DNA of 52,980 nt from Bacteroidales bacterium (GCA_021738535.1 JAIPBU010000027.1:1-52980), one strand, 5' to 3'. Shown: positions 28,040-36,773, numbered from the stretch's first letter. Numbers and translations: made by a program. The notes: a model not told the origin generated them from the sequence alone.

Positions 28040-29507
28040 TTGCCCTTTTTGATTTGACAAGTCTGAATTTTTTACCAACTCTTCTGAGAAAATGGGTGTA
28101 TGTTTCCTTATTCATTATTGCTGAGTCAGTTGTTGCCTTATATGTCAGGAATATACCCACCCCCATGAGTATTACCGTTGATTCCCACATGCCCAGGGGT
28201 ACAGGGGCAATTCCTTCTTTAGCTACTTTCTCACCAAACAGAGTAAGCACATACCATATTACGAAGAAAAGAACCGCGATTACCACGGGTGTTCCTAATC
28301 CCCCACGCCTTATAATTGCACCAAGAGGGGCTCCTATAAAAAAGAAGATAAGGCATGCTACTGCGAGTGTAATTTTTCGATGCCACTCTGCTTCAAACTT
28401 CAGTATGTGTTTATATTCACTGTAACTAATGCTGCTTTTTTCTTTAATATATTGTAAGCCAGACCTGGCCTGGTTCAGAGAATTGGTAATTACCATTTGC
28501 TGCTGCGTGGGTTTAAGAGACCTGTAAATGCTGTCAGCATCAAAAAACAGGTATTCAGTTTCTGCTGTGTCCTGTTTTTCTTTGTTTCTGTTGTAATTCC
28601 TCCTTGAGTAAATCCTGGAAGAAGTGTATTCCTCAATATAGTTATTTTGTCTTCTGTTTAATCTTTTGCCAAGAGAGTCAACAAAATATTGAAGCTGAGA
28701 CATATTCTGCATCGTCTGGTTTGATTTAAACAAACTGAGATCAGATCTTTCAAGATCAAAACCACTCAGCTCAATTACCAGTGTTTGCTTGCTGAATTCA
28801 TCTGACCTGAACGGATATTTTTTATTCCTGATTGACCTCCCTTTTTCCTTTATGTCATTATAGGCATGGCCGTTGTAAAGGGTGAAAATTAAACCCGATT
28901 CGTCAGGTGTCATATTCATATATCCTGAATCGGCCATAACAAGAGATTTATTTCCTTCAGAATCCCTGTGATCGTAGATCAGGATTTTTTCCAGCTTATT
29001 TGTAATTGGATCTTTTTTACCAATCTTAATGCTGAAACCTTCAATCCCATTGTAAAAAGTACCGGCCTGGATATTGAGCTCCGGTCTTTTCATTTGTATA
29101 TCATACATCAGGGTCCTGGCTTTCCTGTTGGCATAGGGTACAACATTGTTGGAAAAGAAGAAAGAAGCTATGCTAAGGAGGGCAATAAATACTATTAATG
29201 GCCTCATAAGTCTCTGCAGTGAGATTCCTGATGACTTAACAGCTGTAAGCTCAAAATTCTCACCCATATTTCCAAAGGTCATAAGGGCTGCGAGCAATAT
29301 GGCAAGGGGCAGTGCATGAGGTACGAACCCCAGTGAAAACTGGAATATTAATTCTGCTAATACATCAAGCTCCAGTCCTTTGCCGGCCAGGTCATCAACA
29401 TACATCCAAAGGAACTGCAGAACGAATACAAACAGTACAATAAAAAATGTAAGTATAAGAGGACCTATAAATGACTTAATTACCAGCCAGTCTAATTTCT
29501 TTATCAT
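28017..29507 (-). CDS. lptF: LptF/LptG family LPS export permease
   Basis: 496 residues. N-terminal half: LDWLVIKSFIGPLILTFFIVLFVFVLQFLW, seen as the first helix after KKLDWLVIKSF, then ALPLAILLAALMTFGNMGENFELTAVKSSGIS, the typical LptF/G coupling-helix region (MGENFELTAVKSSG). A large periplasmic beta-jellyroll insert (about 130-370) follows, then three C-terminal helices with FFIGAPLGAIIRRGGLG. LptF/G drive lipopolysaccharide from the inner membrane toward the outer membrane with LptB. The longer periplasmic part is usual in Bacteroidota. It leads an operon with two glycosyltransferases, hinting at a link to surface glycan export. Confidence 0.9.
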   Translation of the reverse strand: MIKKLDWLVIKSFIGPLILTFFIVLFVFVLQFLWMYVDDLAGKGLELDVLAELIFQFSLGFVPHALPLAILLAALMTFGNMGENFELTAVKSSGISLQRLMRPLIVFIALLSIASFFFSNNVVPYANRKARTLMYDIQMKRPELNIQAGTFYNGIEGFSIKIGKKDPITNKLEKILIYDHRDSEGNKSLVMADSGYMNMTPDESGLIFTLYNGHAYNDIKEKGRSIRNKKYPFRSDEFSKQTLVIELSGFDLERSDLSLFKSNQTMQNMSQLQYFVDSLGKRLNRRQNNYIEEYTSSRIYSRRNYNRNKEKQDTAETEYLFFDADSIYRSLKPTQQQMVITNSLNQARSGLQYIKEKSSISYSEYKHILKFEAEWHRKITLAVACLIFFFIGAPLGAIIRRGGLGTPVVIAVLFFVIWYVLTLFGEKVAKEGIAPVPLGMWESTVILMGVGIFLTYKATTDSAIMNKETYTHFLRRVGKKFRLVKSKRANENSHCN

Positions 29508-29529
29508 CTTTCTAACCTGGTTAGAACTT

Positions 29530-29537
29530 CAAAACTA
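29530..29537 (-). promoter_or_regulatory. Possible -7 box for the lptF operon
   Basis: Minus strand TAGTTTTG matches TAnnTTTG, 23 bp before the lptF start; no matching -33 element. Confidence 0.35.
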
Positions 29538-29663
29538 CAAATTTTATTCAATTTATAACATTCAGAAACAATAACCCAGTATGTATAGAGAGTCTCATCA
29601 AACGGTTATGATAAATCCGCAAAGAGGTGCGTACGTTTTAGGTTGTTACAATAAAAAAAGTGA

Positions 29664-30041
29664 TTAAATTCCCAGGGCCCTCTTTAATTCTGTTATCTGG
29701 GTGTCCCAGAGGTATATGGCATCTTCTTTTTCGTCTTCCTCTGCAAAATCAGTTATCAGGAGTGCCACATCACCGGTCAGTTCATCAATGTTGAGCTTGA
29801 ATTCAAAATACCTGTCACCATCCTCAGGATCCATCCATTTAAAACGTACGTGCTTGTTCTCCCTTATCTGTACAAGCTTTGCTCTTTGTTCAGTGTCATC
29901 CCAGATAAAAACATAATCATCGCCCTGTACATGTACGTCGTCTGCAAACCACTCAGCAAGGCCTTCGGCTGTACTAAGCCTGTTAAACAAGACCTTGGGA
30001 GAGCTGTTAAGTGTATATTCAAGTTCAAATTGTGATTTCAT
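29664..30041 (-). CDS. START-like domain protein
   Basis: 125 residues with no signal peptide. The pattern FELEYTLNSSPKVLFNRLSTAEGLAEWFADDV (key: SPKVLFNRLSTAEGLAEWF) and FKWMDPEDGDRYFEF is that of small Bacteroidota START-like/AHSA1-related proteins, which form a hydrophobic ligand-binding cavity. The protein is strongly acidic in its C-terminal half (TDFAEEDEKEDA). Function is not established; it is widely conserved as a cytosolic protein. It stands alone, divergent from the tRNA-Met gene. Confidence 0.8.
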   Translation of the reverse strand: MKSQFELEYTLNSSPKVLFNRLSTAEGLAEWFADDVHVQGDDYVFIWDDTEQRAKLVQIRENKHVRFKWMDPEDGDRYFEFKLNIDELTGDVALLITDFAEEDEKEDAIYLWDTQITELKRALGI

Positions 30042-30112
30042 TCAATTGTAATTTTGCCCGGATTTTTTCATTACCTGCAATATAGAAAAAATAATATTAA
30101 TAAAAAACCGTA

Positions 30113-30142
30113 TTGATATATTCAAACAATGTATTATATTTG
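30113..30142 (+). promoter_or_regulatory. Promoter of tRNA-Met
   Basis: TTG (30113-30115), 19-bp spacer, TATATTTG (30135-30142): an essentially perfect Bacteroidota vegetative promoter. Start expected near 30149, with a CCCG..CGGG hairpin in the leader. Confidence 0.85.
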
Positions 30143-30193
30143 CACCCGCAAAAGTCGGGCAGATGGCCTCTGCAGGAGTACTTCCCGGCAGAC

Positions 30194-30267
30194 GGCGAGA
30201 TAGCTCAGATGGTTAGAGCGCATGATTCATAATCATGAGGTCCCCGGTTCAATTCCGGGTCTCGCTA
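30194..30267 (+). tRNA. tRNA-Met (anticodon CAT)
   Basis: 74 nt fold into a full cloverleaf: acceptor GGCGAGA with TCTCGCT (G-U at the first pair), D arm GCTC/GAGC, anticodon stem CATGA/TCATG with loop TTCATAA, and T arm CCCGG-TTCAATT-CCGGG. The discriminator base is A. The first pair and stem composition fit elongator Met rather than initiator Met; a lysidine-modified Ile-CAU tRNA is less likely but not excluded. CCA is not encoded (ACAA follows), in keeping with a CCA-adding enzyme encoded at 6915-8330. Confidence 0.93.
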
Positions 30268-30282
30268 CAAAGGAGCAGATGG

Positions 30283-30308
30283 CCCGGGGAATTATCCCGG
30301 GTTTTTTT
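30283..30308 (+). terminator. Terminator of tRNA-Met
   Basis: CCCGGG (30283-30288), 7-nt loop, CCCGGG (30296-30301), then seven Ts. Confidence 0.85.
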
Positions 30309-30373
30309 GTTTTTTGGGAAGTACCACCATTGAATGTAAGAATGAGTATTGAAAGGAATACAATTTTCTTGAT

Positions 30374-31683
30374 TCATCTCTTTTCCAATAACAGGTTTCT
30401 AACCCTGCTGTTAGATACTTTCATCCCAATAACCTTCTTTCCTCTCCTGACCAGTTCAATCCTATTAATATTCCCGCTTTTTGAAATAAGTATGTTCTCT
30501 CTTAGGCATTCAAGCTCAAATTCACCGTGCCTGGTCTGGTAACCGTATATTTTACCCTTTTTCAAATAAAACCTGTACTGAGTTTCAAGCTCGGGCGACC
30601 AGTACTCTCCGGCTATTTGCATCAGGTCTTTAATTTCTGGCCTGTACTTAATTGTTTTGGTTCCCTTTCTTACTTCACCGTTGTAAGTAATTCTTATTTG
30701 TTCCGGTTTGGAATTAATAAGACTAATTTTTATGCCAGGGGTATTGTTGAATAATATACTGTCACTGGCTGTATATAACCTGGTCTTTCTTCCTCCCGTA
30801 AATTCACTGAAAATAGTATCCGCTTCAGAGTAGATATCTAAATACCTTGTGTCCACATTCTCTATATTGTAAGTGCCAAAAAAACCTGATATAGATTTCA
30901 TGTCAACATCCTTCCTCTCGAAATTCATTTCAGGAGTTTGTGTCTCAGGTTTGTCAAAAAGTATATCGCTTATGACATTTATTTTTCCACCGACGCCCGA
31001 GGAGGAGAAGTTTGTAAGTATTACAACCTCAGTCTCATGTTCAGGATATGTACAAGCATACGATCTATAACCTCCAATTGATCCGCTGTGCGAAATTTTT
31101 TTCTCATTTTTATATTCGTCAATACGTACCCCAAAGGCATAATTATGAGGTTTTCCATCATTGAAAGGATCAAGGGTAAGCATCATTTCAAACTCCTTTT
31201 CCCAGCCTCCGGGTGGCGAATAATAATACCGCATCCATCTGAGAAGATCTGCGGCGGTTGAATGAATATTTCCTGAGCCTGTGTAAGCCCAGTATTCAAT
31301 TTCTTTAACGAAGCCCCTGCTTTTTGACCCATTATATCTGGTAGTTCAGGCAAATGCTTTCGTATGTCATCATCAATTGACAATTTACCTTCCATGTGTA
31401 GTTTTACTATTCCCATAGCAGTAAACTGTTTGGATACAGAGGCAATATTAAATCGTGTTCCATAAGAGTTGGGAACCATATATTCCAGGCTGGCAAGACC
31501 ATAGGCATTTCTGAACACCGGAACACCATCTATGGAAATTCCGACAGTACCACCGGGATGATCGGGTGTGTTCCATTGTGTGAAAAGGCTGTCGATGGAT
31601 CTAAGTTTGTCTTCTGATACCTGGGCCGTGGAAAATGCAGTAAAAAGTAATAAGAGCAATACCAGTGAGGTGATCTGTTTCAT
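30374..31683 (-). pseudogene. Serine hydrolase (beta-lactamase/class C-type) inactivated by internal deletion and frameshift
   Basis: The 5' part (to 31683) has a signal peptide, then GTVGISIDGVPVFRNAYG and the nucleophile motif NIASVSKQFTAMG (SxxK), reaching HLPELPD. About 30 codons after that the frame becomes nonsense. In the next frame the normal continuation appears upstream of the ATG at 31234: GFVKEIEYWAYTGSGNIHSTAADLLRWM, read as TGSGNIHSTAADL, then the HSGSIGGYRS motif and the usual C-terminal domain. The roughly 150-residue middle of the domain, including the YxN motif and the THTSG region, is missing. One event that removed an internal segment and changed the frame explains this. 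Without YxN the protein cannot be catalytic. An assembly error is possible but less likely. Confidence 0.82.
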
Positions 31684-31858
31684 TTGTTTTCAACTTTAAT
31701 AAATGATGAAATGTGTAAAAGTTATAAAGATAATGGTATAAAGTAAAAAGATATAAGATACAAGATACAAGGCACAAGTTTTTGTCTGCTGTATTTCATA
31801 CCTGACAAAAATTTATTGAAACGTAATGCTTATTAATAAGCAGGCAGGTATTTACTTA

Positions 31859-32578
31859 TTACTGATCTGTGTTGCTAAAACCAGTGTGGCTGGTAAGTAT
31901 ATATTTAAAATTATCAGGTGATGGGAGTTTTTTCAGTGATTTTACCTGGGTCTCAGTGTCCATGTTGATAATATCGAAGAAAGGTTTGTAAACGCCATTC
32001 TCAAATATAAGGTTGTCCCCGCTTACAAGGTAGTCATCATTGATAATAAAGCAGCAGGATCCCGGGGTGTGCCCCGGTGTATGTATTACTTTTATCTGCA
32101 GTACATTGATGTTGAGAATCTCTTCAGATCTTATCAGGTTATAGTCATCATATTTCCATTTAGATTTGAAGATAAACCTTGCTGTCTGACCGTTAACCAT
32201 TTGTTCTTCTTCTTCATGCAAAAAAATCTTGGCATTCTCAAATGCATTAAGTCCCCCAGAATGGTCCGGATCGGAATGTGTAAGGACTACCGCCAGAATA
32301 TCGTCAGGATTTATCTCTAACTTTGACAATTCCTCCTTCATTTTCTTCTTACTTATCCCGGCATCTATCATGATGTAACCACGATAGACTTCAAAAACCC
32401 AGGCATTTACATATTTGTTCCTGATACAGTAAACACTGTCGTTTAATGCCCGTGTCTCCACTGGTTTCATTTGTCTTATGGCATAGATGTATTTAGATGA
32501 GGTTATCAGCAGTAACAGGATAAGCAATAAAATAAATGAAGCTGCAATTGCAATAACTCTCCTGGTGGTCTTTTTCAT
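31859..32578 (-). CDS. MBL-fold metallo-hydrolase, membrane-anchored
   Basis: About 239 residues. An N-terminal helix (about 8-26, no obvious cleavage site) should anchor the protein. The beta-lactamase fold is clear: YIMIDAG, VLTHSDPDHSGGLNAF (about 97-112), IHTPGHTPGSCCFI, LVSGDNLIF and LTSHTGFS. In the first metal motif the usual HxHxDH reads HSDPDH, so the second His is Asp, a variant seen in a subset of MBL hydrolases. His169, Asp187 and His230 complete the binuclear site. Substrate unknown. A perfect 9-bp inverted repeat sits 13 bp upstream of the start. Reads toward the degenerate serine hydrolase. Confidence 0.87.
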   Translation of the reverse strand: MKKTTRRVIAIAASFILLLILLLLITSSKYIYAIRQMKPVETRALNDSVYCIRNKYVNAWVFEVYRGYIMIDAGISKKKMKEELSKLEINPDDILAVVLTHSDPDHSGGLNAFENAKIFLHEEEEQMVNGQTARFIFKSKWKYDDYNLIRSEEILNINVLQIKVIHTPGHTPGSCCFIINDDYLVSGDNLIFENGVYKPFFDIINMDTETQVKSLKKLPSPDNFKYILTSHTGFSNTDQ

Positions 32579-32590
32579 TTTTCAGCCATG

Positions 32591-32610
32591 TTATATTGAT
32601 TTCAATATAA
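32591..32610. promoter_or_regulatory. Perfect inverted repeat, candidate operator of the MBL gene
   Basis: TTATATTGA, 2 bp, TCAATATAA. It begins 13 bp upstream of the MBL hydrolase start codon, in the leader or promoter region. Confidence 0.45.
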
Positions 32611-32719
32611 GAAAAAGACCATAATTGATGAAATTAAAAATTATGGATATTCCGTGAACTACTTTATAAAGCAGCTAATTAATTCTTTATGACTATAGTT
32701 ATTTTGTTGCAATCCCGGG

Positions 32720-32828
32720 TGTGTAGAAAAATACCACATGTGTAGTAAAAATATACAAAGACTGTAAAGCAATAATAATCAACCATATCACATCATTGCA
32801 ATACATTGAGTGTTGAAAAATACAACAC
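32720..32828 (+). promoter_or_regulatory. Three related operator-like motifs upstream of the redox operon
   Basis: Copies: TGTGTAGAAAAATACCACAT (32720-32739), TGTGTAGTAAAAATATACA (32739-32757), and the perfect inverted repeat GTGTTG-AAAAATA-CAACAC (32810-32828). The common core is GTGTnG(n)AAAAATA. Position 130-230 bp upstream of the gene suits enhancer sites for the NtrC-type regulator encoded at 39271. Their assignment to that regulator is inference. The rest of the 375-bp gap (32579-32953) has no ORF. Confidence 0.5.
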
Positions 32829-32893
32829 AAAATAATTCATACTCACCTGGCTTGCTTAGGTTAAGGGATTGAAGAACAGAAAGATACAGGCTT

Positions 32894-32909
32894 TGGCATT
32901 ATAATTGGC
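32894..32909 (+). promoter_or_regulatory. Weak sigma-54-like promoter candidate
   Basis: TGGCATTATAATTGGC resembles TGGCAC-N5-TTGC, but the GG-to-GC spacing is 11 instead of 10, so this is tentative. No TAnnTTTG box is seen in the gap on this strand. Confidence 0.3.
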
Positions 32910-32953
32910 AGTGTGTTTATCGCATAAAATATGTAAATCAAAAATTATTTATT

Positions 32954-34654
32954 ATGAAGAGAGTAGTTGCTTTGATCGGTTTGATATCAGTTGTTGCACT
33001 GGTATTGGTGTTTACTGCCTCCGCAGAGGGAAAGACTTCAGGAGCCAGGAATGATACAATAGATGTATTATATAGCCCTGAATTATCAGGATTACTTGAT
33101 AAATGGGTTGATGAATACTCGGCAGCTCATCCTGGAGAGTTAATAAATGCACATGGTATTGACGACCCGCAGGGTTTAAGTCTTACCGATAACGGTGTTA
33201 TAGGAATTGTAACAGAAGAATATTTACATTCAGCCGGCAGAAAGAGTCTCTGGAGCATGGTTGTGGCAAGAGATGTGATTGTGCCTGTTATAAGTACCCG
33301 TAATCCTTTCAGGAAAGAGATTAATGAGACGGGAATTTCGCCGGGAAAATTTTCAGGCGTTTATACTGAAGAAGGTAAACTTACATGGGGTAAGGTACTT
33401 GACTCGGACGCTGATGCTGAAGTTAATTGTTACTGTGTTGGTGATAAATCACTGAAATTTTGCCTTGCCCAGTTCCTTCAGGCTGAAAATCTGACCGGGA
33501 ATGTTGCCCAGGTATCTGATAGTGATGAATTGCTCGGTTCTATTAAAGGAGATCCATATGCCATTGGGTTTTGCCGTTTATCAGCAGTAATTGATTATAC
33601 TAATAACAGCATAAAAGAAGGTCTTGAACTAGTGCCTGTGGATATAAATGCAAATGGCATCCTCGAGCATAATGAAAATATTTATAGTTGTTTGAATGAC
33701 TTTAACAGGGGGGTGTGGATTGGAAAATACCCGGGTGCACTTTGCAGGAATATTCATACAGTATCCGCAAAAGCTCCTATTGCTCCGGAAGAGAAGGATT
33801 TTCTGCAGTGGATCCTTGCCGGAGGCCAGGCTTACATCTCTGAGGCCGGGTTTTCCGAGCTTGTGCCGGGGGAGAGACAGCCAAAGATACAGGCTCTTAC
33901 GGCAGAACAGGTTTCTGTGGTCGAAGATGAAAGCACGGGTATTAATACAGCAAGGATATTTTTACTGTTTGCAGCCATCCTTGCCGGCGGTCTTCTTATT
34001 TATGTTGTAATCAGATTGCTTAATGCAGGCAGGAATGTGAAGAGAATAGCTCCTGAAAACCGGCCAGGTGGATTTGCCGATAATACTCTCGAAACTCCTG
34101 AAGGTTTGTATTTTGATAAGACTCATACCTGGGCCTTTATGGAGAAAAGTGGTAGTGTAAGGATTGGAATTGATGATTTTCTTCAGCATGTGACAGGAGA
34201 TCTTACAAAGGTCAAAATGAAAGTATCCGGAGAATCTGTTAAACGTGGCGATGTAATTATCAGCCTTGTTCAGAATGGTAAGCAACTTGATATTTATTCT
34301 CCCCTTTCCGGTGAAATAGTTGAGGTGAACAAAAGTATTATAAATAATTCATCCCTTATTAATCTTGCTCCTTATTCCGAGGGCTGGCTTTATACCGTTA
34401 AACCCAATAACTGGATTAAAGAAACACGGAAATATTTTATGGCTGACTCTTACAGGGAATGGATAAAAACAGAATTCTCCAGGCTCAAAGATTTTATTTC
34501 TTCATTGTCTAAAGAAGCGGATGAAGTTTCGTATGTGCAGGTTGTATTGCAGGATGGAGGTGAATTGAAGGATAAATTACTTTCTGATTACGGACCTGCC
34601 GTTTGGGAAGAATTCCAGAGAGGATTTATTGATAAGGGTAAAGGATCAATGTAA
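32954..34654 (+). CDS. PstS-like periplasmic domain fused by a membrane helix to a GcvH-like lipoyl domain
   Basis: 566 residues. Signal peptide 1-24; a periplasmic binding-protein type II-like region about 34-305 (DTIDVLYSPELSGLLDKW and the PstS-like end ILAGGQAYISEAGFSELV); a membrane helix 335-355; then a cytoplasmic GcvH-type domain about 383-485. The latter has LYFDKTHTWAF, VRIGIDDFLQ, the loop QNGKQLDIYSPLSGEIVEVN with Lys443 at the lipoylation position, and EGWLYTVKP. A C-terminal ~70-residue domain (about 497-566) is shared with the protein encoded at 36792. Glycine-cleavage H proteins are soluble and this locus lacks their partners, so I infer a tethered lipoyl arm in a redox complex. 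First gene of the operon; domain calls are from motifs only. Confidence 0.8.
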   Translation: MKRVVALIGLISVVALVLVFTASAEGKTSGARNDTIDVLYSPELSGLLDKWVDEYSAAHPGELINAHGIDDPQGLSLTDNGVIGIVTEEYLHSAGRKSLWSMVVARDVIVPVISTRNPFRKEINETGISPGKFSGVYTEEGKLTWGKVLDSDADAEVNCYCVGDKSLKFCLAQFLQAENLTGNVAQVSDSDELLGSIKGDPYAIGFCRLSAVIDYTNNSIKEGLELVPVDINANGILEHNENIYSCLNDFNRGVWIGKYPGALCRNIHTVSAKAPIAPEEKDFLQWILAGGQAYISEAGFSELVPGERQPKIQALTAEQVSVVEDESTGINTARIFLLFAAILAGGLLIYVVIRLLNAGRNVKRIAPENRPGGFADNTLETPEGLYFDKTHTWAFMEKSGSVRIGIDDFLQHVTGDLTKVKMKVSGESVKRGDVIISLVQNGKQLDIYSPLSGEIVEVNKSIINNSSLINLAPYSEGWLYTVKPNNWIKETRKYFMADSYREWIKTEFSRLKDFISSLSKEADEVSYVQVVLQDGGELKDKLLSDYGPAVWEEFQRGFIDKGKGSM

Positions 34655-34684
34655 TTAACAAATCAAACTAAATACTTACTGGCT

Positions 34685-35557
34685 ATGGATATTAACAGAC
34701 GAAATTTTCTTAAAGCATTGGGCATTACCGGGGTATCAATTGGTGCCGGGAAAAAGCTGAATGCAGCCACACCAAAAAAGGAGAATGTCAAAGAGTTCTA
34801 TGGCATTCTTTACGACTCAAATCTTTGTATCGGATGCCAGGGTTGTGAGTGGGCATGTGCAACTGAACATGGATTACCCGAACCCGATTTTGAAGATTTT
34901 CCTGAAGTTGGCAAAAAGAGAAAAGCCAATGAGAACAGGCGATCGGTAATTAATCTCTACAATACATCAAAAGGAGATGTTTATGTAAAAAATCAGTGTA
35001 TGCACTGTAATCAACCTGCCTGTGCCTCTGCATGTCTTACAGAAGCCATGCATAAAACAGAAGAGGGTCCTGTTATCTGGAGGGATAAAAAGTGTATGGG
35101 ATGCCGTTATTGCATGGTATCATGTCCATATGATGTTCCAAAGTTTGAATATTTCAGTTCGAATCCAGATATTCAGAAATGTGATATGTGCTTCGACAGG
35201 ATAAAAGCAGGTGAAAAGCCGGCTTGTGTTACAGAATGTCCTACAGGTGCACTGAAATTTGGAACCAGGAGGGAGTTACTGGCTGAAGCAAGAAAGCGTA
35301 TTAGTGAGAGTCCTGAAATGTATAATGATCATATTTATGGTGAACTTGAAGCAGGAGGGACAGGGTACCTCTATCTTTCACCTGTAGATTTTGAAGAACT
35401 GGGATTTAATACGGCTATCATGAAAAAGCCGTATCCCGAACTAACCAAAGGTTTCCTGTACAGCGTTCCTTCAATATTTGTACTGTGGCCGGCAATGCTG
35501 CTGGGGATACATAAAGCAACCAAGGGTAACAAAACAAAAACTGAAGACAATGAGTAA
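34685..35557 (+). CDS. Tat-exported four-cluster ferredoxin subunit, HybA-like
   Basis: 290 residues. N-terminal twin-arginine signal NRRNFLKALG. Sixteen cysteines in four clusters: C48/51/54/58, C105/108/113/117, C137/140/143/147 and C166/169/181/185, the DmsB/HybA arrangement for four [4Fe-4S] clusters. A single C-terminal helix (about 257-277) would anchor it, as in HybA. It should pass electrons on the periplasmic face between a partner and the quinone-site membrane subunit encoded next, with which it overlaps by 8 bp. No hydrogenase or molybdopterin subunit is nearby, so the electron donor or acceptor is unknown. Confidence 0.9.
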   Translation: MDINRRNFLKALGITGVSIGAGKKLNAATPKKENVKEFYGILYDSNLCIGCQGCEWACATEHGLPEPDFEDFPEVGKKRKANENRRSVINLYNTSKGDVYVKNQCMHCNQPACASACLTEAMHKTEEGPVIWRDKKCMGCRYCMVSCPYDVPKFEYFSSNPDIQKCDMCFDRIKAGEKPACVTECPTGALKFGTRRELLAEARKRISESPEMYNDHIYGELEAGGTGYLYLSPVDFEELGFNTAIMKKPYPELTKGFLYSVPSIFVLWPAMLLGIHKATKGNKTKTEDNE

Positions 35558-36773
35558 TACTGATTATGTATTGAATAAAGAAAACGGGCGCAGCCCGGTA
35601 TGGAAATTTCTTGTATCTGAACTAAAGCCCAAAGGACGGGTATTTACCCCATTTAATCTTATATCCGTACCGGTTATAATCCTGGGGATAATTCTTATTG
35701 TTATCCGGTTTGCAAAGGGACTGGGGGCTGTTACAAATCTTAGCCAGGAGGTCCCGTGGGGATTGTGGATAGGTTTTGATGTTGTTACAGGTGTTGCCTT
35801 TGCCGGCGGTGCTTACGTAATAACTTTCATGGTATATATTCTGAATATGAAAAAATACCAGTCTATTGTAAGGGTTACAGTTCTTAATGGTTTTCTTGCC
35901 TATGTTTTCTATGCAGGTGCACTCTTGCTTGACCTTGGCAAACCGTGGAATGTGGTCAACCCTATTATCGGTAATAATTTCGGTGTTAGTTCTGTGCTCT
36001 TTCTGGTTGCCTGGCACTTCCTGCTCTATATGCTGGCTCAGCTTATTGAATTCTCCCCGGCAATTGCAGAATGGATAGGTGCAAAAAGAGCGCGCAAAAT
36101 TCTTTCAGCGATGACATTGGGAGCCGTAATATTTGGTATTACACTTTCCACCTTGCATCAATCAGGATTGGGAGCTCTTTACCTGATGGCTAAGGAAAAA
36201 ATACATCCGCTCTGGTATTCAGAATTCATACCTATATTATTCTTTGTATCAAGTATTTTTGCCGGCCTGTCAATGGTTATATTCGAAGGTTCTATCAGTT
36301 ATAAAGTGTTTTCTGACCAGATAAGCAGGAAGAACCATAAATCCCACCATGATATTGTTCACGGTTTGGCCAGGATTTGTACAATAACAATGTTTGTTTA
36401 TTTCTTCCTCCAGATACTTACGTTTGTTCATGGAAAGAACTGGGAATATCTTAATACACGGATGGGATACTGGTATATGATCGAGATTTTCGGATTTATA
36501 CTTCTTCCAATGGTGCTTTTTTTCCATAGTTATCGCACCAGGAACATACTTCTGATAAAAATTGCATCTATTATTACCATGGTTGGAATAATTATAAACA
36601 GGTTGAATGTAACAGTAATCGGTTTTAGATGGGATGCTGTAAATCAATATTATCCAACATGGAAGGAAATTGTTGTGACGCTTACAGTCATATTTATTGA
36701 AATATGGATATTCAGGTGGGTAATTAACCGCTTGCCTGTTTTACGGGAATCACCCTCATGGACAAAAAAATAA
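35550..36773 (+). CDS. NrfD/HybB-like quinone-interacting membrane protein
   Basis: 407 residues from the ATG at 35550, which overlaps the ferredoxin stop (ATGAGTAA). About ten membrane helices. The segment STLHQSGLGALYLMAKEKIHPLWYS, seen as LSTLHQSGLG and HPLWYSEFIPILFF, is typical of HybB, the membrane subunit of hydrogenase-2 and relatives. The family lacks haem and exchanges electrons with menaquinone, sometimes coupled to proton translocation. With the HybA-like partner this makes a quinone-linked electron-transfer pair. Its third partner in hydrogenase-2, the NiFe catalytic dimer, is absent here, and lipoyl-type proteins flank it instead. Confidence 0.92.
   Translation: MSNTDYVLNKENGRSPVWKFLVSELKPKGRVFTPFNLISVPVIILGIILIVIRFAKGLGAVTNLSQEVPWGLWIGFDVVTGVAFAGGAYVITFMVYILNMKKYQSIVRVTVLNGFLAYVFYAGALLLDLGKPWNVVNPIIGNNFGVSSVLFLVAWHFLLYMLAQLIEFSPAIAEWIGAKRARKILSAMTLGAVIFGITLSTLHQSGLGALYLMAKEKIHPLWYSEFIPILFFVSSIFAGLSMVIFEGSISYKVFSDQISRKNHKSHHDIVHGLARICTITMFVYFFLQILTFVHGKNWEYLNTRMGYWYMIEIFGFILLPMVLFFHSYRTRNILLIKIASIITMVGIIINRLNVTVIGFRWDAVNQYYPTWKEIVVTLTVIFIEIWIFRWVINRLPVLRESPSWTKK

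Noticed and set aside
34685..36773. A hydrogenase-2 operon
   Set aside because: Only HybA-like and HybB-like subunits are present; no NiFe small or large subunit or maturation genes.
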